DNA of 64,000 nucleotides from NCBI GenBank assembly GCA_947034885.2, contig OX344754.2, positions 28,641,369 to 28,705,368 on the forward strand. The letters are read 5' to 3'. Made by a program: the position numbers and the translations under genes. Below are positions 24,467 to 34,461 of this stretch, one piece after another. The notes beneath the pieces were generated by a model. That model ran no database searches, was not told the DNA's origin, and saw nothing but the letters and a program-made list of their open reading frames with translations. The first letter of the stretch is position 1. Each line of letters starts with the position of its first letter. This DNA is from Thuidium tamariscinum (lineage: Eukaryota; Streptophyta; Bryopsida; Hypnales; Thuidiaceae).

Positions 24467-26092
24467 CTAGTATGATTGAGAAATGTTAAGGTGTGTATGT
24501 ATGCGCTTTTGTTTGGGACAAAATATAATATTTTGAGATTTTTTAGAGTAGAGAAGATCCATATTTTGAGAGAAGATTGAAGTTTTAAGAGTTTGGTCTA
24601 TGTTTAAACGAGTGTGTTGTAAAGTGTATGTATTGCAAGGAGAGTTTTTATGTATTGCAATGGATTTGATATGGATTGCGATTTGTTTAAAGTATTTTGT
24701 AAAAACCCTCCCGATAGCAGTAGGCTCCCGGGCATGAGTGGGATTACAATATACATATAAGGAAGAGGTGTCCAAATAGATATTTTCATACAAAAGAGTA
24801 CAATAAAGGAGGTAGAAGTATAGAAGCTTACCTCTGGTTTGAGGTTGTATTGTGTGTGAAACTGGAAGCGGAGGTGTGGACATAGTGTGGCGCCTTTGGA
24901 TTCGAAATTCTTCTTCAGCAGGTACACTTGGGCGGATGACGTGTTGTGTTTTGCTTGAAGAGCCTGTGGTCTTTGTGCTACGGGATGACTGTCGATTTGA
25001 GGTAGCTGGGGCCTTGGGCGTTGGGCGCAGCCTAGTGTCCTTCACACTTCGTCTGGAATCCACCAACTTGTCTTGAGGCTTGGTCTTCATACAGTTTCGA
25101 TGGAGCTGGGCTGGTTCCGGTGGGATCCTAGTGAATCTTGATGTCGCGATTGAGCTAGGCTTGTTACGATGAGCTAGGCGATTATCGGTGAGCTGGCTGA
25201 GTCGCAGTGGACTGGGCGAGTTGCGGTGAAGCCTGGCGAGCGAGTTGGGCGAGGTCCGCTTGAGTTGATTGAGTTTCGGTGGTGTAGCTTGACTGGCCCT
25301 CGAAGCAAGGAGTCGATTCCGAGGTGTCCGCCCCAAGATGTCGTCACCCTGCTGCGGCGCGTTCGTAAGGAGTTGTGGTGCGGGGTCCGTGCGGTGAGGG
25401 TGCTCGGTGAAGAGTGGAAGTCGATCTACTTCGGCGATTTGGTGAGAGTGGTCCGCAGTTTGATGCCGCCGATGATGGTGCAGGGTTCGGGGAGCGCTGT
25501 CTGCTAAGCGATGCGCCACAATGTTGTTGGACGGAGCAGTCACCACGATGGTGTGGTGCGCCAGGAGGTTGCTAGCCGAGTCAGTCCTATTGACTTTGCC
25601 GTTTTCTACGCCATCCTTGAGCTGTGAGCGTGAGCTGTGCTTCGCTGAGTGAGCAGAGTGTGTGCAGGGAGAGAGTCGAGAGTTCTCGGGCTCTAGTCTT
25701 GCTGTAAGCACAAGGGTGTGGTGTATGTTGGCACTATGTAAATATTGTTCTGGTTTGGGAGCACGGTAACTAGTTTGCGGTTTCAGGGCGTGGTGTTGTC
25801 GTGTTTGGGTCCTGATTTTGGTATTTCGACTTGCTTTGTGGGAAACAGATTTGAAACTAACACATCTCCATGCGGGATCTAACTGCGAGTGGCGGATTTC
25901 AAGTTCTAGCCTCTTGGACCATGCGGGATCTAACTGCGAGTGGCGGACTTCGAGTTCTAGCCTCTTGGACCATGCTTGTGTTTGCAAAGCGTTGGTAGGT
26001 ACAGGTAAAAGAAGAAAACAGTAAGAATTTAGAAGGAAATATACAACGAGTGTTTGATAACCTGTGATTCCCGGGACGTTTGTGAGCTGCAT
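24467..26092 (-). other. 541-codon open frame in the LINE 5' leader
   Basis: An ATG at 26092 opens a frame of 541 codons ending at 24467, just before ORF1, in a different frame from ORF1. Composition is Ser/Thr/Arg/His/Pro-rich with no recognisable domain. It covers both the GC-rich part (about 24900-26090) and an AT-rich tail (24467-24870). A 51-base tandem duplication inside it keeps the frame (17 residues repeated). It could be an extra ORF of the element or a chance open stretch in a long leader. The absence of any stop over the AT-rich tail is what makes it worth recording. Confidence 0.3.
25870..25971. repeat. 51-base tandem duplication in the LINE leader
   Basis: Two adjacent 51-base units (25870-25920, 25921-25971) differ at only two positions. 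Each starts ATGCGGGATCTAACTGCGAG. Repeated promoter modules are common in LINE 5' leaders. Confidence 0.85.
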
Positions 26093-26449
26093 GGTTCGAT
26101 TCCCAGTGGGTGACGCGATGATGCTACTCGGGTTGGAGGATTGATCTTCTAGTTAGGTGTAGATCTCATTGTACTTGCTCGTCATCACCATCACTTGGAG
26201 TTCATGAACTGCTTGTGACTCCTTGCCTCCCCATCCGCTCAGATGAAGCAAGTTCCCAACTTCGTCACATGCAGAAACGGAGCTTCAAGATCCAGTAATT
26301 TCGGATCTGAGTATGGCGCAGAGATCTCTCACTGAACTGGAGTATCAGCTGATTGGATTTTTTGTGTGGTGTTTCCTGCATGCGGAGTTGTTTGCAGCCT
26401 CCGTCCGAGCAGCATCATGCGCGGTGCATCTAGCTACGACACGCCATCG

Positions 26450-26462
26450 CCACAAAATAACA
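26450..26462. repeat. Target site duplication of the LINE, 5' side
   Basis: CCACAAAATAACA, the direct copy of 15030-15042. Fold-back sequence resumes beyond it. Confidence 0.75.
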
Positions 26463-27048
26463 CTATACTAAGGGCTCAAAAACTCCTCCTCACAACTACA
26501 CATGTTGGGAGATTCTGTATATCTTTTTTTTGGTAATTCATTTCAACTTGAAATTTGCAGAACATATTATCAACATATATATGACTTCATGAAAAAAAAT
26601 TCATGGTAAGAAACCAATTTTTCAGCCCTTGGGAGGGTGTCAAAGTTGGCAATTGTGAAAATTTTCTCAAAACTACACCTATTGGGAAATTTCAAATATC
26701 TTCTTAAAAAAATATTATTTTACCTTGTAACTTATTACACGTATTAAAAACATAGATATTGTTTCATGCCAAAAATTTCATGGCAAAAGAAAAAAACTCA
26801 ATCCTTAGGAAGTTGTCAAAGTTGAAAGTAGTGAAATGTTTCTCACCACTACCCATGTTGGTAGATTTTGAATAACTTTTTCTTGGTGAATCTTTTGGCA
26901 TTGAAATTTGGCATACATACAATCAATTTAAAGATGATTTTGTGGTAAAATACTAATTTTTGAGCTCTCGGAAGGCTTTCAAAGTTGGTAGTACTGAAAT
27001 TTTTCTCACTGCGAATTCAAAAACGACATTTTGATTGGTACCCCACTG
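26463..27048 (-). repeat. Right arm of the fold-back element
   Basis: Reverse complement of the left arm, with three modules of about 180 bases instead of two. The outermost module (about 26860-27048) is nearly identical to the outer module of the left arm, and the innermost resembles the second left module. The middle module has no close partner, so the arms are unequal in copy number. Confidence 0.6.
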
Positions 27049-27481
27049 TACAACATATAGAAAAATAATAATATGTAGAAAGAAGTAGAAAATGAGATAA
27101 AATACTAAATTTTGAACAATTTGTTCATGGAATTGAAAAATGCCAATTCCAATGCTTAAAATGTTATAATAAACAATCTACACCAACTGTTTTTATTTTA
27201 TTTTCCAAAATTTTAAAAATTAAATTAAATAAAGGATTTCAAACCTTTTTTTTTGTAGTATAGGGATTCTATAACTAGTTACAAACTTCTTTAAACTAAA
27301 ACTCTTCATAACTTTTGACTCATTGATCCAAATCAAATGATTCAAAGCTTTCCACTTAAGGAAAATTCAATAAACCAATTTCAAATTTTTATTCCTCAAA
27401 AAAATAATTTTTAAAGAAGTTTTTTTTCCTAACCGGATTGCCTACTAAGTAAAGAAAGTGACATATCATGCCATAACTTTT

Positions 27482-28860
27482 CACTATAAGAAACAGGTGT
27501 TTTTTGGAACATTATAAAAAACAAGGAAATACGTCACTGTTGACAAGATTTCGATCAACATTGATGTCCCCTAAAATCCGTTATAAAAGACAAGCAAAAA
27601 ACATGCCAAAATTTCTTTTGACGCGTGAAAATTTGGCTTGTTTTTTTTTTGACATCAAATAAAACAAGGTCTTGCAAGCTTTGCAAAGGTTACATGTGGA
27701 GGGGTCTAAAGTGCCACACAAGCTCTTTTTAGGATGGGCAGTGCCACATGGGACAATTTTTCATCCAACACCATTTTGACCAAGGTTGTGACGTGGACTT
27801 GAAAAAAAAGTGACGTGGACCCCAAATTAAGCTGACGTGGACCCCCAAATTATGCTGACGTGGACCCCCAAATTATGTTGACGTGGACCTCCAAATTATG
27901 TTGACGTGGACCCCAATTATGCTGACGTGGCATGCTTTGTCAACATATTTTTAAAATTTTAAAATTTTAAATCATGTTTTTTAAGACATCAAATTAGATG
28001 TTCTTTGAAACATCAATTATTACATACCTTATCCATAAGGAAAAATGAACAAAATAAAAAATAAAATAAAAAATGAATTTTTTATTTATTAAATTCAACA
28101 AGAATTGAAGAAAACTTACCATCTACCATCATGAAAATTTTTGATGGCAAAATGAAGGAATTACTTCATTTTAAGTTAATGAGAATGAAGGGGAGGGTGC
28201 CTGTATTTATATCCTTTCCTAGCCCTAGGTAAGACAAAAGATATGGGATTCTAAAATACGGCACTTTGACCATTGAAGTGATTGAACATGTTGACATCAT
28301 TTCAGACATATACATGTTTTTTTAAACATGTATATGTTGTTTCAGACATCTTCACGTTGTTTTTGACATTGCACATTAAATACAGTTCTTGACTTTCATA
28401 TCCCATATAGATTGTTTCTCTTCCTACCACTACAATAGTATAAAGACCAGCTGTTTTCATCCATCTTATACATTCAAGTCATCCATCTATTCCCTTTTTT
28501 TTGACAAAACATGCCATGTGGCTGTTTTTTTCCAAATTTTTTCACTTACGGGCAATATTTTACTACTGACTGAAAAAAAAAAATTTTAATTTCTATAATC
28601 AAAATGGACTTTTTGCTGACGTGGCAGTCTACGTTTTTTTGGATGTCACAAAAAAGTATGAACTTGTTTTTTTAAACATCATTATAAACATGTTTGTTAA
28701 TAGTAACATCTATTTGTTCTCCAATGTAGCTGAATATGTTTTTTGAGACATCACATCAAATTTTCACTTTTTCACATGTTCACTATTTGACATGTGACGT
28801 CCCAAAAAACATGACATGTTTTTCTGCTAACATAACCAAAAACGCAGTTTTCTTATAGTG
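27482..28860 (+). mobile_element. Non-autonomous CACTA-type element, copy 1
   Basis: Starts CACTATAAGAAAC and ends GTTTTCTTATAGTG, with TTT duplicated on both sides (27479-27481, 28861-28863). CACTA termini with a 3-base duplication identify the En/Spm (CMC) superfamily. At 1379 bases without a transposase frame it is non-autonomous. It interrupts copy B at a point where copy A is continuous (ATAACTTTTTGACCATGTAG near 9869). A second copy lies at 48835-50134. Confidence 0.75.
27790..27930 (+). repeat. Array of 22-23-base units with TGACGTGG cores
   Basis: Six to seven TGACGTGGAC-type cores recur, four or five of them in regular units that continue CCCCAAATTATG. TGACG and ACGTGG are the core of plant bZIP sites (as-1/TGA and G-box/ABRE types). 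It lies inside CACTA copy 1, so it is a subterminal repeat of the transposon and a possible binding array. Confidence 0.65.
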
Positions 28861-29019
28861 TTTTAACCATGTAGTCAAAAGCTATGAAAAATGTTGAGCC
28901 TTGAAGCTACTCCTTGGACATATATTGTGTGAAAATTTTCAAAAAAAATCTCCATATGTAGTGAGTTGCCAGAAATTGCTATGTTGCCAAAAAATGTAGT
29001 TTGGACATTCAAGGGTTAA

Positions 29020-32000
29020 AGTTTCAAAATCTATAGAATTTTATATTTACAAATCTACACTTTAAAATTTTCAAGTTACAAATTTATAAATTTATAATTT
29101 AAAAATTTGTAACATTTTAGGTTTTCAACATTTTAGCTTTTTAAATTTTAAAAACAACAAAATTCTAGTGTGGAAACAACACCAATCCCTCTATCCTTGT
29201 CTTTTCTTCTATTCCTTCATTCAATCATTAATCTCTTCACTTTTTTCTATCATCTTTGCTACCATTTTTGTTGTAAATTTGGCCCAATACAAATTCAGAA
29301 GAAATAAATTGAATGCAAAACTATTTAGTTTGTAATAATTTCATTTTACAAAATAACACAAGTTTAGTAAAATAGTGTTAAAAACACTAATTGGAGAAAT
29401 TGTTAGAGGATTTGTATATTCTTACATACATCATTTTCAACTGGCATACACCAAAATTGGATGTACATTCTAGTCATCAAATTTTGTTGAAGAACTAATG
29501 ACTTGTCATTTCAAACATCAACACACTTGGAATTACTCTAATAGCACATTAAATCCTATTTCTTCAATTTTTTCTATTCACATAGGCTATATTCACACAC
29601 CAAAGGAGAGGGGGGTGGAGTGGGGAACCATGAAAATGATAAGATATTAATTCCAACATAATTGTTTGTACTAAGAAAACAAATCATTCATCCTATTCCA
29701 ATGAAACAAATGACTTAGTAGTTGGCTACTATCTTAAACTCTTAAAGGTAATATTTACTTTTATAGGATAATAATCTTTGAAATAATGGAATGTCAAAGG
29801 GAATAGCAAAGATTGATTAGTCTAAAGAACAAAGAGTCCATTTGTGGTCATTGCTTGATTTTGGGCTACAATTTCAAATAAAATAGTCATTTTATTCAAA
29901 ATTTAAATTTTTATATGAATGCTAAATGAATCTCCATTGTATGTTTGTAATTTAAATTATGATTGATTGTAGATCTAATGGATCTAGTGGTTGTAGTCAA
30001 CAATTCTCCTCCAAATATATTGTTTCTTTCGGAAAATAAAGACTAGTAGATGCTAAATTGATAAATAGAAATTGTCTTTAAAATTACTTTTTTCCATGTG
30101 TTTTAAGAAAATAAGTTTTTGAAATCTTTTGTATCTATTTTTAGAAATATTGTTTGCCAACTCCAACCAATAGGTATAGTGTTTTCAAATCTTTTAGAGA
30201 AGGTTGAAAATATAAATTGTTTACATTCTTTGAGTATTGAAAACTCATTATTAGGATAAAATAATATTCCTTGTGTTTTTGAAAATGACACATGTTTCCT
30301 TTATGTTTTACAAAGAAAACATGTCTTTTTAAAAACAAAGATAGCATTATTTAGGATATCAATTTTTTTTGGCTACCTACAATAAAAGGAATTGTTAGCT
30401 AACAACAAAATTGAAGATTATTTTTTTGAATGCTTCAAGAGAAATGGATAAATATTGTTAATCTCCTAGTTAATATTGAATGATTAAGGGATGCTTTGAA
30501 GGCTTTAATAAGTTTTGGGCAAGCAATTGCAGTTTTAGTTTTTTTTATCATACCTTTCTATTTGTAGTTTTTCTTACAAATACATTCAATGATTGTTTTG
30601 AATGAACGAAAAATCAAATAGATTTTGGATTCATGGTTACAAATTTACAACTAATATATTTAATCTAGTCTTTTTTCCATCAAGATAAGCAAGTCAAATA
30701 GCAGAAGATACAATTTATATTTTATTTCTTTTAAATTGTTTATTTTCAACTAAATTTCAAAGGAAGTCATCAACTTGCAGAAGTTGTTGAACATACATTT
30801 TTATAGAAAATTATTTGAAGATGAATAGTCTATGTGCAAAGTATTTTGATCTTATTCCCAAATTTTCAAGATAAATATCTCACTAATATACTTCATATAC
30901 ATTGAATTTGATTACAGTACTATGTATTTCAATGAATTAGCTATATAATGTTGTGGTTAGATTAAAAAAACTAATTAAAGAGAAATATGTTTTTAGTTGC
31001 TTGAATTGAGAGTATAAACACGTTTTATCTTATAATTCTATTTTTTTAAATGAAGCTTCTAGAAAGCTAACAAAATATACTCTCTTCCTAAAAACAATAT
31101 TTAAATTAAAAAATCATATTGTTCAACTTTACATTGACATTCTCAAAAGATGCCAAAGTTCAATATTTCAAAAATTTGATCATATATATTGTTTCTAATT
31201 GTCATTTTTGGCATCTTTGGGTTTAGTAAAAAAGATACAAAATACTTATTTTATTTGATGTCTAAATATGAAAAATTATATTTTAAAATATACTCCTTTT
31301 ATCCTACAAAAATTGCCTAAATTAAGTAGAATTTTTGTCTCATTAAAAGCTCTATTAATTTTTTGATTTTGATCATTGAGTAAGTATTTAATGTATACAA
31401 TGACCTTGTGGAACAAGTGAAATATTATAGAGTATTCATTTGTTTGCAACCTTAGCCTTACTATGTGAAGCACAAATTGCTCTTTTAGAAAATAGTCCTA
31501 ATAGGGCATTTCTTGACCACTTCAACACTATAGAACTTTGTCTATAAACTAGGCCAAGGTTCTTTATTGGAGATATTTTGGCTAGAGAATATATTTCTAA
31601 AATCCCATTGTTGCGACCGTTCTATACATCATTTAAAATGATAGAGCTTGCTCCTTTTACAAAATATGTTCAAACATCATACTTTCAAGAGGGATTTTAG
31701 GTGCCTAAATGACAATTCTTAAGCTAGAGATTTTGCATAAATCTAAGGGATGATTACCTATTCATAAATGCATATATTACTAGTAGTATAACCACTAAAA
31801 ATAATTGATCTCTCAAAATGAAAATTTTTAGAGTTTTTTTAGTAAGACAAAGGGAGTAGATGTCAAATTTTTTTGAGAAATTCTTTTTCCAATTTTTTGC
31901 TAAGAAAAACACTAAATTTGGCAGATTTATTGTTTTTCAACTTTAAAACTCATATGAAGTACAGGATCATTTTGTTTGTTACTCAATTCTACAAAGTGAC

Positions 32001-32120
32001 AATTCCTTTCTTTCTTTGAACCATCTCAACCTTAGCAGAAATATTTGTCTTCACAAGATTTATGTTTTAAATTCCTCCTACTCCCCACAGGCCAAAACTT
32101 ATACCCCACCTTGTTTTCCC
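29020..32120. other. AT-rich gene-free DNA
   Basis: Strongly AT-rich with no coding frame of interest, no clear terminal repeats and only short homopolymer runs. I see nothing in it that I can name. Confidence 0.4.
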
Positions 32121-34461
32121 CCCGGTATAAGTATATTCAAATAAATGGTGCCGATTGTGTATGTTGAGATATTCAAATTGAGATCCGTTGATACCCGGGA
32201 TCACATATGTTAAGGTTTCAGATACACCGGCATCCTCAACCTTCATCAGTCTGTTGTCGTTGCCGGGAAGAAACTGGTGATCAGGCCAAGAAACGATGCA
32301 TTCTCCGTTCGCTGGAGTCTCTCTCTTTCAAGCATTGCCGCTGGTGCTCATGCAATACCGTCGCTCATCATTTCTGTAGCGGGACGCTGAAACGTTTCTC
32401 CTCGTGTGCTCGGAAATCAATTCTCCTTCATCTGTTTTCCAGAAATTTGAATTATTCGCAATTCAGGCTCTCTTTAATTACGGTAATTGTGGCGTGATTG
32501 CATGATTCTCTGCATTCGGTGGATCTGGACGGATTGGAATTGGATCTTTCAAGGGGCAGCTGGTGCTGAACTATGAGGACATTTGCGAGCTGCAATTTTG
32601 GCTGACTTTAAAATTCCTCTGTTCTGGTGCCATGATTTGGAGTTGATCGCAAATCTCTCTAATTGAGAGAAGACATGTACCAGCTTCGTTTTCGATCTTT
32701 GTGCATATCAGGTATGGTCGACTCTTTGAACGTTTTCATGTTTCCTTCGCTGATTCATTGCTGATGGTTATAAAGTTCTGCATTACAAATAGTCCGCACT
32801 GCCTTTGGGACGTTTCGTTTCGTACGAGCGGCTTTGCTCGCTGGTGAAATTAATCATTCAGTTTCTATTTTGAGAGATAATTCGGTTTGTCCTCATCTAA
32901 GACAGTAGCTACAGGTGTTTATGTCGTAGCTTAGCAATGCGTGCTGTCGATCTTTTACGCAATTGTTCCCTGGTGATCTCAATTGCCTAGTATTTTATTA
33001 CCAGAACAAATACTTCCAGGTGAATAAGGCTGCAGGAAGTACCAGTAGCTGTGCTGGTTCTTTGTTCCGTATTTACTGACATCTGCGGTCAAGGTTTATG
33101 TATCAATGGGATGAGAGCGCGGTATTGAAATTTCGTTCGATTAGAGTGACTGCATCCTGCTTCTTGAAAGTCTCGCTACCGCATCATGCCATGATATTGC
33201 AAACCTCGGAACCTTAGTTTATGCTGCGGTTGCTGTATTTCTGATGAATAATATATTGTCATTTAAAAGGCCTTGAAATGAGAAAATTAGGGTTTTCGGA
33301 AGATACACGATGGTCTCGGAGAGAAATGCATTGGTCTATGTGGTGTGAATTTTATCAAGAAGTTCATATTTATATCTTTGGCATATCGTTCTTTTCATAG
33401 TCTGTATTCAAACATCTATGCTTCTTGAAGATCTCTTAATAGCAAACGGTTGTAGTTGCTGGACCTCGGTTTGTAATTGTTGAAACTCAATAGATAAACC
33501 TTGAGGCTCGAGACTCGTAGATTGCTGCCTTCCAGATGATGGATGAAAATGCACGATTGGCAAGCATTTCGCTGGCAAGAATTATAACATGATTATGAGC
33601 TCATCTCTTAGGTTTGTTTTATACTTGTGGCAATAAGATGGGTCGGTTGTTGGTCTGCCAGTTGGAGGGCAGTCCATGTCAGTTGGTAGCTTTGGGGGAA
33701 ATTCTATTACACAAATTAGTTGGTATTTTTTTAAAGTCTGATTTCTCACATTGATTCTCTACTGCTTGGCCTCAGTAGAGTCATAATCCCAATACATTGG
33801 ATATTTGAGATATTGGCTGGCGTTTGCAAAAGACTTCGTTGCTAAAATTTGTATACCAAAATACAGACAATTTTGCTGATAAAGTTTTTGTGCACTCATA
33901 GAACAAGGTGGTGGATCTAGTCGAAGTGTGGCGAGAAGGTGATTCAAGACCAGGCAAAACAATGTTTCTGGTCCGGGGTGCAATGCAACGAAGTAGTACG
34001 CTCGTGGAGGTGCGCCGAATGACAACTGATTGCAGTATCACTCTCTGTCATTTGCTGCACTTCTTATTTTGGAAACTCCTGAGATTGATGCGCAGTAAGC
34101 GCACTTAAAATTTTTATCGAACTTTGACTATGCAACGTGCCTCCATATCAGGATTATACGTTGAAGTATTATAACCCTCCCTCTTATTACGATAACAGTT
34201 TGCATTTTATAGTAATCAGAAGGCTTGGGTATTGTGGTTTCTCCAACTCCTGCCATTATTTTCCCGGGGCAGATACATGTTATTCTCTTATGGCAATTGT
34301 CATTTGAAGGAAAATGTCGATTTAGCTCCAGATAACTTGCTGGTTCCCATGTAGCAGCGATTTCAAACTTTGCGTACGAAACCCAATTGATTGTGCTATG
34401 TCTTACCGCATGCAGCGAATACCGGATGGCGTAATCTAACTTAGGCGGTTTCCGCTTCAAG
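32121..34461 (+). promoter_or_regulatory. Probable promoter and 5' leader of the CEP70 gene
   Basis: Base composition rises sharply at about 32.1 kb and stays higher up to the CEP70 start codon, unlike the repeats on the left. A TATA-like GGTATAAGTA lies at about 32125. Candidate splice donors such as ATCAG/GTATGG near 32710 suggest one or more introns in the 5' UTR. No protein-coding frame here is convincing. The transcription start and leader introns cannot be fixed without RNA data. Confidence 0.35.

Larger units (their letters stand above)
15043..26449 (-). mobile_element. Dualen-like non-LTR retrotransposon with two endonuclease domains
   Basis: An 11.4-kb minus-strand element bounded by a 13-base target duplication. 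In transcription order: a leader of about 2.0 kb (26449-24381), partly GC-rich; ORF1 (24380-22686); ORF2 (about 22597-15337); and a 294-base 3' UTR ending in a TTATTATATATTATA-like tail rather than poly(A). ORF2 carries APE endonuclease, reverse transcriptase, RNase H, a CCHC zinc motif and a PD-(D/E)XK-like domain. From what I know of LINE clades, APE plus a restriction-like endonuclease together define Dualen/RandI. Both ORFs are interrupted by stops, and ORF2 has one frameshift, so this copy is not autonomous. It appears full-length, with no 5' truncation. Confidence 0.8.
14600..27048. mobile_element. Fold-back element with Tc1/mariner-like ends, split by a LINE
   Basis: Left end CAGTGGGGTACCAATC at 14600 and right end GATTGGTACCCCACTG ending at 27048 are perfect complements. 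TA flanks both (14598-14599, 27049-27050), and removing the insert restores the GGAATTGTACAACATATAG seen in copy A. TA duplication plus CAGTG ends resemble Tc1/mariner-type termini. The arms are long inverted repeats (14600 to about 15000 against about 26480 to 27048), strongly matching over at least the outer 230 bases. Excluding the LINE the element is about 1.03 kb with no coding capacity, so it must have been mobilised in trans, if it is a DNA transposon at all. Confidence 0.65.
14239..29015 (+). mobile_element. piggyBac-like element, copy B, split by three later insertions
   Basis: The left end (TTAA at 14235-14238, then TCCATAAATG...TGACTATG) and right end (GGACATTCAAGGG then TTAA at 29016-29019) are diverged versions of the copy A termini. 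Between them the copy A sequence continues in order: 14240-14599, resuming at 27049-27481, then 28861-29015. The gaps are filled by a fold-back element holding a LINE and by a CACTA-type element. Without insertions the element would be about 950 bases, like copies A and C. Divergence from A and C suggests an old insertion. Confidence 0.65.

Noticed and set aside
26093..26110. GGTTCGATTCCCA, resembling a tRNA T-arm or B box
   Set aside because: The flanking bases do not pair into a T-stem and no A box or acceptor stem precedes it; judged chance within the LINE leader.
14239..29015. The whole 14.8-kb unit as one giant transposon carrying cargo
   Set aside because: Each layer has its own target duplication, and copies A and C show uninterrupted sites, so nesting explains it.
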